Assembly: GCF_022965805.1 (NCBI RefSeq)
Contig: NC_133102.1
Location: forward strand, 9,494,885 to 9,558,884
Source of the DNA: Primulina eburnea
Lineage: Eukaryota; Streptophyta; Magnoliopsida; Lamiales; Gesneriaceae
Direction: 5' to 3'
DNA: 64,000 nucleotides
Below are positions 1 through 11,197 of this stretch, in pieces. Every line of letters starts with the position of its first letter. The stretch's first letter is position 1. Below the pieces are notes generated by a model that saw only the letters and a program-made list of their open reading frames with translations, was not told the DNA's origin and ran no database searches. The translations under genes were made by a program, and so were the position numbers.

Positions 1-61
1 ACATATAATTCTTTCCCGTGATATCGAGCGCAACAAATTCGAGTTTTGTTAAATTTGACAT
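1..61 (-). CDS. Copia gag N-terminus (partial)
   Basis: The minus-strand reading frame starts at base 61 and runs off the window after about 20 codons. It begins MSNLTKLEFVALD and continues ITGKNYM. This matches the start of a common plant copia gag (UBN2-like) family, recognised from the conserved KLEFVALDI-GKNY pattern. The frame is open as far as seen. It lies about 710 bases downstream of the LTR in the same orientation. Confidence 0.6.
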   Translation of the reverse strand, partial: MSNLTKLEFVALDITGKNYM

Positions 62-92
62 GGTGGTACTAAAAAAATTACGATACATTTTA

Positions 93-248
93 TTATTTAA
101 TGAATATTGCAATACAAAGTAATGGATAAACAACAACTACAAGCATTTGTAAAAATAAAGAAAACACACGAGGAGGATATTCTCCGATAAATACAAGACT
201 CGTGAGTATGATAACCAAAATAATTAAAAATAACCTTGAGAAAGTCAT
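93..248 (-). CDS. 51-codon micro-ORF in the copia leader, function unknown
   Basis: The minus-strand ORF begins MTFSRLFLIILVIILTSLVF, a strongly hydrophobic stretch resembling a signal peptide or membrane anchor. A second hydrophobic stretch closes the 51-residue product. It sits in the leader upstream of the gag start. About 90 bases further upstream is a good TATA-like box (CCTATAAATATC, near 337-348) followed by a CT-rich region resembling a plant 5' UTR. I recognise no protein family. It may be a regulatory uORF or chance; coding is unproven. Confidence 0.3.
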   Translation of the reverse strand: MTFSRLFLIILVIILTSLVFIGEYPPRVFSLFLQMLVVVVYPLLCIAIFIK

Positions 249-774
249 CTTCTTTTTTCTTCGAAAAAATTGATGAAGAATAATTTTTAGAGAAGAAGAG
301 AAAGTTGGAGTGATTGAATGTGTTTGTGAGATGATATTTATAGGACAAAAACTAGCCGTTTGTTGCCGTTTTATGACCGTTGGTGTACAAAAAATAAATG
401 TATGTATTTCTATAATTTTATGGTAATAATATGATGTATATAATATTAGACATGTTTAAATAATTATGTATATCATATCACATTATTATAATGAAGTGTC
501 ATAATTTATTTTATTTAAAAATCTTGTAGGCTTTTATACTTGTCGTACCCCTTACCGGGATTGTGGGATGTCGTCTTAACATCCTCCCAGGATTTATAAC
601 AAGTTTTTGAAAATTTTATTTTTATTATTTCTAATAATAACATTATATTATATATTAAATAAATACACAATAAATAAATAACAGTAAAATAAATATTATT
701 ACTTTTGTTACCTTTTTCTTCTGTTTGGAGCTTGGAAAAATATATAGGACTTTTAGAGCTTCGTGCTGATAACG

Positions 775-1058
775 TGTTGTGAAAAAAGTAAAAATTAATG
801 GTAAAAAGTAAAAATCTCAAACTATCAAAATTTACCAAACCACACACTTTATAATATTTTTCTCTCTACTCAATTGTGATTTTCTTCACAAATGAGAGAT
901 CTATTTATAGGAAATCTTTACAAATAATACAAAAATAAAATACATCATTACCTACATCATCACACAATAATTTTCAATATTTACAACTCTTATTTTCAAC
1001 ATTCAAATATTCAACATTCAAATATTCAATACACACATTTTAAATATATTTTTCAACA
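775..1058 (-). repeat. 5' LTR of the minus-strand copia element
   Basis: A 284-bp sequence bounded by TG and CA with short inverted ends (TGTTG and CAACA). It contains a TATA box on the minus strand. The mate LTR would lie left of the window, so LTR identity cannot be measured. Confidence 0.55.
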
Positions 1059-1671
1059 TTTTCCTCGTTTTCCCTTAATTAATTAAATATTCAGCAGCCG
1101 GATACGATAGGAATGAATGGAAAGGTAGCATAGTTTGAACCAGTAGCGTCGCTATTCTTACCCAACCTCGCACTACGAGGATTAGATTACATGGTGAAAC
1201 CAAAATGGCCGTTAAATTTCCAGATAAACATACAACTCCGCCACACATTTATTATTTATCCATCTTCCTTCTTTTTATCTTTGATTTTTCTCATTTCTGT
1301 GGACAGTTTCTTTTTGGAGGGTAAATCACTCGAATGGAATGAAAACAAAGCAAAAAACCCATGTGTTTAATTTATCTTTCATGAAAAATTCAAGATGTTC
1401 TTGTTGATTGATGGGTGGGTAGGCGGATATTGCTAGAGCCAACATATTGATTATACAGCTCCTTGTTATTAAAGCCAAAGGCTTTTCCTCTAGTGCCCAT
1501 GATATCTACCTTTTTAATAGTTTTATACCCATCTCTGCATTCTCCCATCTCTCTTTACTCCATTCATCTTCTTGTTGCTCATCAAGAATCTGGATGAGTT
1601 CTAGGAGGACCCATTTCAAAAAGATTAATTTTTTTTGCTGATTAGGTATTTGTTTTTAAGCTAAAGAAGAA
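1059..1671 (+). promoter_or_regulatory. Presumed promoter and 5' leader of the ACR11-like gene
   Basis: There is no coding signal between the copia LTR and the ATG at 1672. Part of this interval must be promoter and leader. A pyrimidine-rich stretch (about 1500-1640) fits a 5' UTR. I cannot assign a single convincing TATA box, so the transcription start is not called. Confidence 0.35.
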
Positions 1672-4110
1672 ATGGCTGTGGCCGTGGTTTCTTCGGGGAG
1701 CAATTTCGGGCTTTACAGTAATTTAAAAGCTAGGCAACTCAATTCAAGTGCAGCTCCTTTCATTTGTTCACTTGGTTACGATCCAATTCATCTATCTTGC
1801 TCTGTATCCAAGAGGAGGTAATGTACCTGTCTCTGCGTGTGTATTTCTGGTATTTTTCATTGAGAGTAATGTTTTGGTCACTTTTTATTATCTTTTGGAT
1901 GAAGTACGTATCTCCTAATAGACTTAATGTTTGTTGGAATATTTTTGGCTATTTTGTGTTTGAGTAATATCTGGTCGGAGTATTGGAGATGATGTCTCTC
2001 TTATTAATAGAAATTGAGTGACTATCTGGTTGAAGTGGCAATTTTTAGAAGTTGATGCTGCATTGTTTTTGCAATAATTTAACTTTTTTTTTAGCTAATG
2101 TTCATCAACGATTATTCTCTTTCGAACATGTTCATTTCAAATTTCCTCAATTTACTGGAAATGTATTGTAGGAGTGCAGTATTCTGAATCCCATGTCACC
2201 TGTAAAAATGTAGCATACCGTAATTCAGGTGGTAAAATAGCATGTGTGAACTACTGGACTGCCCATATATGTTGATCTGTTGTTTTGTTTCAGCTCATCA
2301 TCTTCCGCCAGTGTATTTATACCAAAAGCATCTTTAAGTACGACTGTTGAGGTATGATGATATGTCGAATGATGCTTTTGTTTTCGAACTGATGCTTCTT
2401 ATCGAGGAACATTGGTTGTTGTTTTTCATATTGGCTAAACAGGATGGAAAATCTGAGGAGGCTGATGTAATTCCTATCCCCAGTGTGATAATAGATCAAG
2501 ATACGGATCCGGATGCCACTATTGTTGAGGTTACCTTTGGGGATCGGCTTGGGGCTCTTCTGGACACGGTGCAATGCCATTCTTTTTTTAAGTTTGTGTT
2601 CTGAATTTGTTTATTAACTAGATAGAGGTGAAGAGATTTTAAAAAGAGATCATTGGCATTGAGTTTGAAATGACTTTGGTAACCATTTAATGTTTGTTGG
2701 AAAATGTGTGTTAGATGAATGCACTGAAGAACCTTGGACTAAATGTCGTCAAGGCGAATGTGTACCTTGATTCATCTGGCAAACACAACAAATTTGCCAT
2801 CACTAGAGCGTAAGTCTATGTTAATATCAATTACCTGTTTCTCCAATATGTTTGATTTGTCCTCTTATTATTTATCAAAGAGCTTGCATCAATTAAATAA
2901 ATTGTCCATAGATATGCTGCTGATATTCTGTGATTATTCTCCTCACTAAGTGGTCTCTCTCCAGTTCATCAGGGAGAAAGGTGGATGACCCAGAGTTGCT
3001 TGAGGCTATTCGTTTGACAATCATCAACAATTTGCTCGAGTATCATCCAGTATTATTCTTAGAAGATCTTGAATTAATGGAATTTTCAATACAACTACTT
3101 TTGTCAAAGCTTTTGACCAATCTGTATCTTAAAGATACTATGTTGATTTTTCAGGAGTCGAGTGCCCAGTTAGCTATGGGAGCTGCGTTTGGCGTTCTGA
3201 CACCAAATCAAACGGTAAAATTAAGTGTTTTGTTTTTCTAAAACCAAAATACGTGTCTTTTTGTCTCAGACATACGCACGTACACAGCTCGAAAGAGACT
3301 CATCTGTCGTTCACGCATTTAATGCAGGTTGATGTCGATATAGCCACCCATGTCCGTGTCTATGATGACGATCCTGATCAAAGGTGTTATAACCGTTCAC
3401 TTTTCTCTCCAGTGTGCACTATTTAGGAATCACGAATTTGCATTTACCGTCTGATGTGACTGCCTATGTAGCATAGTGATTCAAATATGATGCTCCGGTT
3501 GTTATACCCTCACACATGTTAAAGATATTCTTTTAATGTTACAGTTTGCTCTACGTAGAGACAGCGGATCGTCCTGGGTTACTGGTGGATCTTGTAAAGA
3601 TAGTAACTGATATAAACATTGCTGTTAAATCAGGAGAGTTCAGCACTGAGGTAAATACTAAGATTTTTTATATGCTTTGATGAACCATACTCTCAAAATA
3701 AACGGATGCTTCACAGATTTTTCAATGCATGTTAATTTATGTGCAACGATTTAAAAACCATTGAGTATGATTATCGTTTTGGTGTCTATACTCACCTAAG
3801 GGCAGAAACGGGAGCGGGGCGGGGCAGGGGTTCAACTGACCGACTCTCTTGCTGGTATGTATGTATGCTTGGTAATGAATCTATTTCATTTTTGAGTACA
3901 GGGCTTGTTGGCCAAGGCAAAATTTCATGTAAGTTACAAAGGCGAAGCTCTGATCAAACCTCTTCAACTGGTATGATTCTAGCTAAACACTTCACTCTGA
4001 ATTGAACTTAAAAAAGCTCGATCTTCATGTTTTTTTACGCGACGCAGGTTCTTGCTAATAGCTTGCGGTATTTCTTGAGGAGGCCTACCACGGAGGAGGC
4101 GAGTTTTTAA
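1672..4110 (+). CDS. ACR11: ACT domain-containing protein ACR11-like, plastid (10 exons)
   Basis: Exons by GT-AG junctions: 1672-1817, 2294-2351, 2443-2568, 2715-2809, 2965-3049, 3155-3214, 3328-3383, 3545-3650, 3902-3970, 4048-4110. They sum to 864 bases, an open frame of 287 residues, close to the family length. Residues 1 to about 65 are rich in Ser, Ala and basic residues, as in a chloroplast transit peptide. Two ACT domains follow: about 94-165 (begins [20 protein letters not shown]) and about 210-282 ([16 protein letters not shown], then [20 protein letters not shown]). The end [12 protein letters not shown] is typical of ACR11. Established knowledge: Arabidopsis ACR11 is a plastid regulator that interacts with glutamine synthetase GLN2 and ferredoxin-dependent glutamate synthase. 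No frameshift or premature stop was seen. The closest alternative is its paralogue ACR12. Confidence 0.9.
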
Positions 4111-4898
4111 CTCAGTGGAGGAAAATGCCATATACATAAATACATTCAATTTGCTAATGCATTTGTAACAATTTTTGTATCAGCCTATGCCAACACTTTA
4201 AACGGCAATTTGTAAGAATTATCTCTTGCAACTTTACTTGAAAAAGTTTAGCTTTTGCTTCCTTTTAAGGTTAAAATTTTAAAATACTAACTCTCTGAAT
4301 CAGTTGGTACATTTAACAAAACTTGCGAAAAAGCACGTGCGAGTCACGGAAATATCCATGAGATAATATACTAATTAAATAATTGATTTTCGTATGTATT
4401 TTCCGCTATAACTCGTCAGTTTTGGTTGACATAGTAGCTGCTTTCTTGTGTTCTAATTCATAGTGATTATTTTGTTAAATATTCTTCATTTTGGTATTTT
4501 TGCATTAAAAATAGACAAAATTACCCTTGATGTTCCTTTTTAAATTTCACTATAAAAATAATTTTTTATAGCTATTTATTTTAAATTTTATTAAAAAGCT
4601 ATATTAATTACAAATTATTATTTATCCGGTACATAAAAATAAAAAGATAATCCTGGGTATACAATTTAGGTTACACTCAAACTTATATTTTATATGATAA
4701 ATTAAAAAAATTTCATTGAATCTAATTACACCTGTTTTAAGTTTTATTATTCTCTGTTATCCTTGGAAAGTACATCATCTAACATGACTCATAAAAAATT
4801 ATAATCTTTAATTTTAAATGGATGATTGGGAAAAAAAAGTTAAAATATATTTTAGAAATTAATATTTTACATCATAATATTAATTACAAAAAAAATTT

Positions 4899-5050
4899 AT
4901 GAGACTGTTTCACCATTCAATTTTGTGAGACAAATCTCTTAGCCGATCCGATCCATGAAAAATATTATTTTTTATAACATAAATATTTTTTACTCTAATT
5001 ATGGATAAAATCGACTCTTCTCACAAATATATATTCGTGAGACGGTATAA
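4899..5050. repeat. Foldback repeat, family R1, diverged copy
   Basis: About 150 bp bounded by GAGACTGTTTCAC at the left and GTGAGACGGTAT at the right. The interior matches the other R1 copies (TGTGAGACAAATCTC, CCATGAAAAATA). This is the most diverged of the four copies. There are no ORFs. Confidence 0.5.
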
Positions 5051-6198
5051 AGGGCATGCCTCTACTAATCAGCTAATCTTAAATTCCTCTATTAACTAAT
5101 CACCTAATCTTATAATTTATTCCGCACAATCAATTCGAACTATTGCATGATAATTTAAAATAAATTTTTTTATCTATTTTAAAAAAAATAACTTTTAAAA
5201 TCTCTATTTTTCCCACTTTTGTTTGTAGTAAATAAAAAAAATGAACAGACGTGTAACATATACAAAAAAATAAAATAAAAAAATCTCGTCAAAATATTAA
5301 AATAAAATTGAAAAATGAATAATTACAATAATGTCAGGAATTTAAAATGATTTATGTGTAAATTAAAATTAATCAATTCATAGAAATGTTCACCCATTTA
5401 GATTATTGAAAAAAGAATAATTACAATAATTACCATGTTGATTTTTTTTAAAAAAACTTCAGATTATTTTTCGATTTTTTGATTTTTAAAATTTTTATAA
5501 TATTTAAAACAACCAATTAATCTGGTCGTTTACCATATCAACCTGACCACTCACAATTTTTTTAAAAATAAATAAATAAATAAATAAATAAGAGTTGGTA
5601 ATCTTCACCGCGTAAAGAATCTCCACAGAGGCCCTCCAACATCACCACACATGGATAATTTGTCATTCCTCTTGCGTATTATTATTTTTAAATAATGAAA
5701 TTATTATATTTTTATTTATTAGAAACGTCTTAATTTGAATAATCTTCGTATAAATAATGATATGTATTTTATCATTATTTTAGTTTTTTAACAATCGAAA
5801 ATGACGCTTGAACTGTATTATAATTTTAAACATTTGAGTTGTATCATTACCACGAACTATATTTTTTTTTATTATAAAACTCTACATTTTGAATCAATAT
5901 TTCAGCCATTATCGAAACCTAATACATTCTCTTTAATATATTAAGATATCAATCAATTAATAATATAGCTTTGTTCTCCTCAAACAAAGTTATAATTAAT
6001 AAGTTTAATACACATTTAAAGTCTACACAAGATATACACACACACACACGTATATGAAAGGAAAATGAGCTTTTGAAAATTAGTATGCGAAATCGTTTTC
6101 ACGCGCAAAACATTTTTAAAAATGACACTGAAGAAGTTTTGTATTCAAATCGATCATATTTATCGTCACACTTTACATTTACATAAAGAATATGTCTC

Positions 6199-6346
6199 TT
6201 CTGAGACGGTCTCACGAATTTTTATCTGTGAGATGGGTCAACCCTACCGATATTCACAACAAAAGTAATATTTTTTCATGGATGTCCCAAATAAAAGATC
6301 TGTCTCATAAAATTCGACCCGTGAGACCGTCTCACACAAGTTTTTG
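6199..6346. repeat. Foldback repeat, family R1
   Basis: About 148 bp. Both ends carry the self-palindromic word GTGAGACSGTCTCAC, at the left as CTGAGACGGTCTCACG and at the right as CGTGAGACCGTCTCACAC. The interior holds TCAACCCTACCGATATTCAC and TTTTTCATGGATG, shared with the copies at 7461 and 8691. This fits a small non-autonomous MITE-like repeat. No clear target duplication was identified. Confidence 0.65.
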
Positions 6347-7201
6347 TCATACATAAATTAATAAATGGGTACGTGTATATATTCATTTATACAATGAGAT
6401 AGATTTGAAATCTAGCGATCTAAGCAAAATGTAAGTGACGATAAATTCTTATTTCCTTAAAAAAAATACAAAACTAAGCCTACACCCTTTCTTTTTTAAA
6501 TAATGATACAATCTTTTTTTAATTTAAATTTTCTCGTCAACAAAGCTGAAAACCACTATAGGTCTTTAAATAAACATCACAAAGACTTGTCGCAAAGCTT
6601 GATCATCATGCCTAAAATCTAAACAAAGACTCGTAAACTTTGCTCTTTTTTTTTCCTTTAATTTTTTTTTTTTTTTTACTTTGTCTCAGTCTTCGCCATT
6701 AGCATAAATAAACAACTAAAATCTATATAAAGGCCATATTAAAAAAATATATAAAACATATAATTTGGGAACATATAATCGACTATTTCAAATCAATTAT
6801 CCCTTCTGCGCGAAAGATTAAAAAAAAAACAATGAATCATTGTTTAATTATATATTTAGTATTATTTTATTTATTCGTTTACCAATCAAATCATCCATAT
6901 CATGGATTAATGGATCATCCAATTGAAAATTAAATCTTCCAAAGACCAACTTTTAAATCTTGGATGGAAATTGTATTCTATACGAATTGAATTAACAAAT
7001 ATGATTATCAGTCAACAAGATCAAAATGTCCTCAATAACTCAGTGTCAGAGCTTCATCTACTTGAATCGGATATATTTAATAATGATTTCCAATCAACAA
7101 AAGGTAGATATGTAGGCGATGTCGGACTCCTTGCCATCCGGGGATTAACAAATTGACTCTCCCGATCATTTTCTTTAATCAGTACGAAAACACAATTATG
7201 T

Positions 7202-7232
7202 CCGGAGGGGAGGGGAGGGGAGGGGAGGGGAG
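7202..7232 (+). repeat. (GGGGA)n run, G-quadruplex-capable
   Basis: Six consecutive GGGG runs each separated by one A, in an otherwise AT-rich spacer. Four or more G-runs with one-base loops satisfy the usual sequence rule for an intramolecular G-quadruplex. Confidence 0.7.
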
Positions 7233-7460
7233 TAACAATCTTGTGCCCTAATTTGTTAACAATCAACGAAACTATACAATTTGACTACGAATAAAAATGA
7301 TAGTGATGGGTGACAATTAACAATTGTTTAATACTTGAAAATTACGAGTGCCATTCTCAAAACCAAAAACAATAATATTTGGGATGACAAGTTCCGAAGT
7401 CTACGAAGGACAAGTTCAGAAGCCTTTAATCATTCGAGTTTTGGATAAGAGTATGTTTCT

Positions 7461-7630
7461 TGTAAGACGGTGTCACGGATCTTTATCTGTGAGACGTATC
7501 AACCATACCGATATTCACAATAAAAAGTAATACTCTTAGCATTAAAAGTAATACTTTTTCATGGATGACCCATATAAGATATCCGTCTCACAAAATACGA
7601 CCTGTGAGACCGTCTCACACAAGTTTTTGC
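7461..7630. repeat. Foldback repeat, family R1
   Basis: About 170 bp with the same ends and interior words as the copy at 6199, plus a short internal repeat of AAAAGTAATACT. It is non-coding. Confidence 0.65.
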
Positions 7631-8177
7631 TTTTGGGATAAATATATTAAAAACATTTTTAGTGTTTTATAAATGAAAAACTTAAAATGTGAGTTAAGAT
7701 AATATTTTTATAAAAACGTTATTGAAAAATAGTTTTAAAAATATGTTCTATAAGTATAGTTTTTAAAAACAATTGAGAGATGTTTTTTGATTTTTTAGAA
7801 TAACCAAACATCTCATCAACTCTGAAAAGAAATAGTTATATAAATACATATTTATTCTTAAAATAACCTTTAAAATATTTTATAGTTTTTTTTGTAAGAG
7901 AAACTTTTGTAAAAATATTTTATAAACATTTGGTCAAGCGAAGGCTCGTTCATTATATTTAATATTCTTTATATAAAAAAAGTGATGGCTCAAGCAGACC
8001 CAAAAATAATGATCTCATTAAACAATTACGTACTAAAAATGTTCGAAATGGAAATGATTTATGTTATTTCGCTAATATTTTTAATTTTGGGTTTTAATTC
8101 ACTGAGTTTTTAAATTTTGATTTTGATCCACCAAATTTTAATATTTTGCTATTTTGATACAATTTTTGACTTGAAAC

Positions 8178-8579
8178 TAGGGGTGTGCATTCGGTCGGGA
8201 CCGAACCGAATTGCCAATAACCGAACCAAACCGATTTTTATTTTGCTAACCGAACTGACCGAACTAGTTTTAATAACCGATCATAAATTAATCGAATTAA
8301 AATCGGTTAAGTCACCGATTTTTTTTAAAAAAATAAAATTAAATATAAAAACATTTAAAATATTATAAATTATATAATAAATCTATTATTTTAAAAAAAT
8401 TAATTTATTATTCGGTTAACCGATTTTTTTTAACGAAAACCGAAACCGAACCGAATTAACCGAAATAACCGATTTTTTTAAATATTCAAAACCGAATTTC
8501 CGAAATAACCGAACCGAATTTCCGAATTGGCTCGGTTCGGTCGGTTATTTCGGTTTAACCGAGATTTTGCTTACTCCTG
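8178..8579. mobile_element. hAT-type MITE with 8-bp target duplication CTTGAAAC
   Basis: The ends are TAGGGGTGTGCATTC at the left and the complement of CAGGAGTAAGCAAAAT at the right, a typical hAT-style terminus. The direct repeat CTTGAAAC flanks both ends (8170-8177 and 8580-8587). The interior is made of ACCGAA and TTCGGT words in inverted arrangement, a well-known composition in plant hAT MITEs. There is no coding capacity, so mobilisation would need a transposase in trans. Confidence 0.8.
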
Positions 8580-8690
8580 CTTGAAACAAGTCTGCAATTT
8601 TTAATGTCACGTATGTATTTTCTGGTGTCACATCAATACTTGACCCAATAAGAATGAAAACCAATGAAAACCAAAAATAAAAGAGTGAGC

Positions 8691-8863
8691 CTCATGTGAG
8701 ACCATCTCACGGATCCTAATCTGTGAGACATGTCAACCCTACCAATATTCACGATAAAAAATAATACTCTTAGCATAAAAATTAATACTTTTTCATGGAT
8801 GATTCAAATAAAGATTCGTCTCACAAAATACGATTTGTGAAACCGTCTTACACAAGTTTTTGC
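8691..8863. repeat. Foldback repeat, family R1
   Basis: About 173 bp, closest to the copy at 7461: both share TAATACTCTTAGCAT and TTTTTCATGGATGA. It lies in the promoter-side flank of RBR copy 1, a segment absent from the flank of RBR copy 2, so it inserted there or arrived with neighbouring TE sequence. Confidence 0.65.
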
Positions 8864-9139
8864 TAAAATAAAAAATAAATCATAGTTACGCTGAAACTAA
8901 AATTTGAAAATTATGTAGATAAAAACTCAAAATCTGCAAAATTAATGGATCAAAAAGAGTCTATGAGAATAATACAGTACTCGAAATACTTAAAAAATTC
9001 CAGTAATACTACGTATGTTTCAAGTATGGTACAAGTATAGCAGTGTCAAGAATGCTTTTATACAACAAAAAATATTCCAGAAAACGTAGCAGAACAAAGA
9101 CCCGATAAACAACAGAGAGATTGTTCATAAACTTCAGAG

Positions 9140-9988
9140 ATGAAGTCGTTGATGGAAAAATTCTCATTGCTGTTTGATAAAGTTTCAGTATCGGATATCA
9201 AATATGCAGAAGAACTCCAATTCCAAGAAGTTCTGGATGCCTCTTTACGCATGTATAACATGAGGCATGCCTCGTCCTCCTCGTCGAAAATTTGTTGTAA
9301 AATTTGTTTCGACGATAAAGAAGAGAAAGAAATGTTCGAAATCCAGGGCTGTGCCCACTCGTTTTGCTCGGATTGCGTGTCGAGACACGTAGGAGCAAAG
9401 CTCCAAGAAAACATCGTATTCATTTCTTGCCCTGGTGAGGATTGTACAAGTGCAATAGATCCCGAGACTTTGAGTTCTATTATCCCACCAAATGTCGTTT
9501 TCCGGTGGCAGGAGGCGTTGAGTGTGTCGGCTATTCTTGCTTCCAAGAAATGTTACTGTCCTCATTGCTCAGAGATATTGTTAGACGAAACCGATGAAGG
9601 GGATGCGGTAACAATATCGCAATGTCCCTTCTGTCAAGAATGGTTCTGTCTGCAATGCATTGTTCCTTGGCATCATGGAAAGAGTTGTGAAGAGTTTAGA
9701 ATATTCGAGAAGGATGAGAAAGGAAACGAAAAATTAAGGCAGTTGGCACAATATAAGGAGTGGAAGGAGTGTCCTAATTGCAAGATTTTCGTGGAGAAGA
9801 CTGATGGCTGTAGACACATGACTTGCAGGTGATCAGTTTTATTTAATTATTAATTAAAAAATCCGAATAATATCATCGTAATCATCTTGTCTGATTCGCG
9901 ATGTTTTCTCAGGTGTAAATTCGAGTTCTGTTACTTGTGCGGATCCAAATGGAGTTCGGAGCACTGGAATTGCAAGGATGAGGAGTGA
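9140..9988 (+). CDS. RBR-type E3 ubiquitin ligase, copy 1 (2 exons)
   Basis: Exons 9140-9828 and 9913-9988 give a 254-residue protein. Predicted role: accept ubiquitin from an E2 onto a RING2 cysteine and pass it to a substrate. RING1: C53, C56, C71, H73, C76, C79, C97, C102. IBR: C140, C143, C162, C165, C170, C173, H178, C183. RING2: C211, C214, C229, C231, C236, C239, H247, C250, with C224 in the motif TDGCRHMTC as the catalytic thioester cysteine. All key residues are present. The protein is short: RING1 starts at residue 53 and no N-terminal partner domain is seen. Copy 2 aligns from the second Met (9152), so that may be the true start. Substrates are unknown. No breaks were seen. Confidence 0.9.
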
Positions 9989-10241
9989 TCCGGATTTTTC
10001 TTAATTTTTTTTCCTTTTTGAGCAAATTTAAAGTTTCCAGTTGTTTAAGAGCTGATTTTTGTCTACCTGGAATCGTGGTTCATATACTTTTGTCTTTCTA
10101 ATCTGGGAATCAGAGAAGTTTTTTTTTTTTGTAAGAATAAATTGGTTGTGTTTGTGAGAGGGGATATATGATTGTGGCGGCAATCGTGAACTCTCGGGAG
10201 AATCAAAGAAGCAGTGTTGATATACATGAGAATTATTAATT
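9989..10241 (+). other. 3' flank of RBR copy 1, homologous to copy 2
   Basis: The sequence to about 10170 aligns by eye with 38949-39118 downstream of copy 2 (shared words such as GGGAATC and the ATTGG-TGT-TTGTGAGA pattern). It presumably includes the 3' UTR. Confidence 0.55.
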
Positions 10242-10840
10242 GCCTGTTGCGTTTGGTAGGTCGGATTAGGAATGATTAAATTTTTTATCACACTTTATCT
10301 TGTGTTTGGTACGATTTTTATTTATCCAGCTCAATCCCTCCTATAAGTGATTCAGTGGTATTACGTGTGATTAAATAATACCTCATTCCTCCGTAGGATT
10401 ATTAATCCCTCCTTTATCCCTACTCTCTTTCCAATTTTACCCTTCTTCCTTCACCGCTATTGAACCACCTCGGCTGCCGGATCGCCGCCGCCGCCGCCGC
10501 CCTCGCCGGACATTCGCCGCCGCTGCCGCCCTCGCCGGACACTTGTCGGACGCCACCTCACAGCCGTCACCGAACCACCGTCGACTCACCGTCGTCGCCG
10601 GAACGTGGCCGCCGGACCGCCGTCGCCGTCGGACCATCATCGGACAGCCGCCGTCGGAGTGGAAGAAGAATAATAAAAGAGGAAGGGCAATTTTGTCCTT
10701 TCATAAAAAATTTCAAAATTATCCTATTCGTAAAAATCTTACCAAACATACTACCATATATTACATCTCTACAACAATCATTTTCTTTATCATTTACATA
10801 CTAATCATTAGTTTATTTTATCCCGCAACCAAACGCAGCC
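10242..10840. mobile_element. MITE-like element with GC-rich core
   Basis: The ends carry the inverted word TGCGTTTGGT (10248-10257, complement at 10828-10837), as in many plant PIF/Harbinger-like and other MITEs. The outer parts are AT-rich. The middle (about 10450-10665) is a CCG/CGG-rich island. The matching flank of RBR copy 2 lacks this sequence, supporting insertion. The target duplication is unclear. ORFs over the island are low-complexity and I do not call them genes. Confidence 0.5.
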
Positions 10841-10954
10841 GTAAATAGTCCCAGAGTTTTGGAGCAAAAGATTATCCCGAAGCTAAACCGAGGTATTGAC
10901 CATGATTTTAAAATCTCATGTAACAGAATGAGATAAGGTGGCCCTGTGTAGCCC

Positions 10955-11157
10955 ACGGGTTTGGGGTCCAACGGGAAAAACCCGAAACGGAGATGAGGAT
11001 CCCCGATTTTTTCGAATTTGGGTTCGAGTTCCTCGATGTAGTTCGGAGCGGATATGAGATTATTGTCTCCATCCCCAAACTTATCCCGAAAATAATATTA
11101 ATAATAAAATAATAATATTATTAATATTAATAATATAATAATAATATTATTATTTAA

Positions 11158-11197
<40 letters not shown>

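Larger units (their letters stand above)
1..1058 (-). mobile_element. 5' end of a Ty1-copia retrotransposon, cut by the window edge
   Basis: Read on the minus strand, the order is LTR (1058 to 775), a primer-site-like sequence, a leader of about 710 bases, then the first codons of gag (61 to 1). The LTR is bounded by TGTTG and CAACA and carries a TATA box (CCTATAAATAG, near 896). The sequence just after it, TTATCAGCACGA, is one I know as a putative primer site in some plant copia elements; it is not the usual initiator-Met site. The rest of the element lies outside the window, so its integrity and 3' LTR are unknown. Confidence 0.65.
4111..8169. other. AT-rich intergenic spacer with foldback repeats
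   Basis: No gene is supported. The first 150-200 bases should hold the ACR11 3' UTR. The rest is very AT-rich, with an (AAAT)n run near 5568-5592, a short CA run near 6037 and a (GGGGA)n run near 7202. Three foldback repeats are listed separately. Homology with the upstream flank of RBR copy 2 begins near 7990 (shared word GCAGACCCAAAAAT). Confidence 0.6.

Noticed and set aside
9058..9565. Minus-strand ORFs over RBR copy 1
   Set aside because: Antisense shadows of the RBR coding exon.
10437..10848. Overlapping Pro/Arg-rich ORFs in the GC-rich island
   Set aside because: They are produced by CCG/CGG repeats on both strands, with no domain and inside a MITE-like element.
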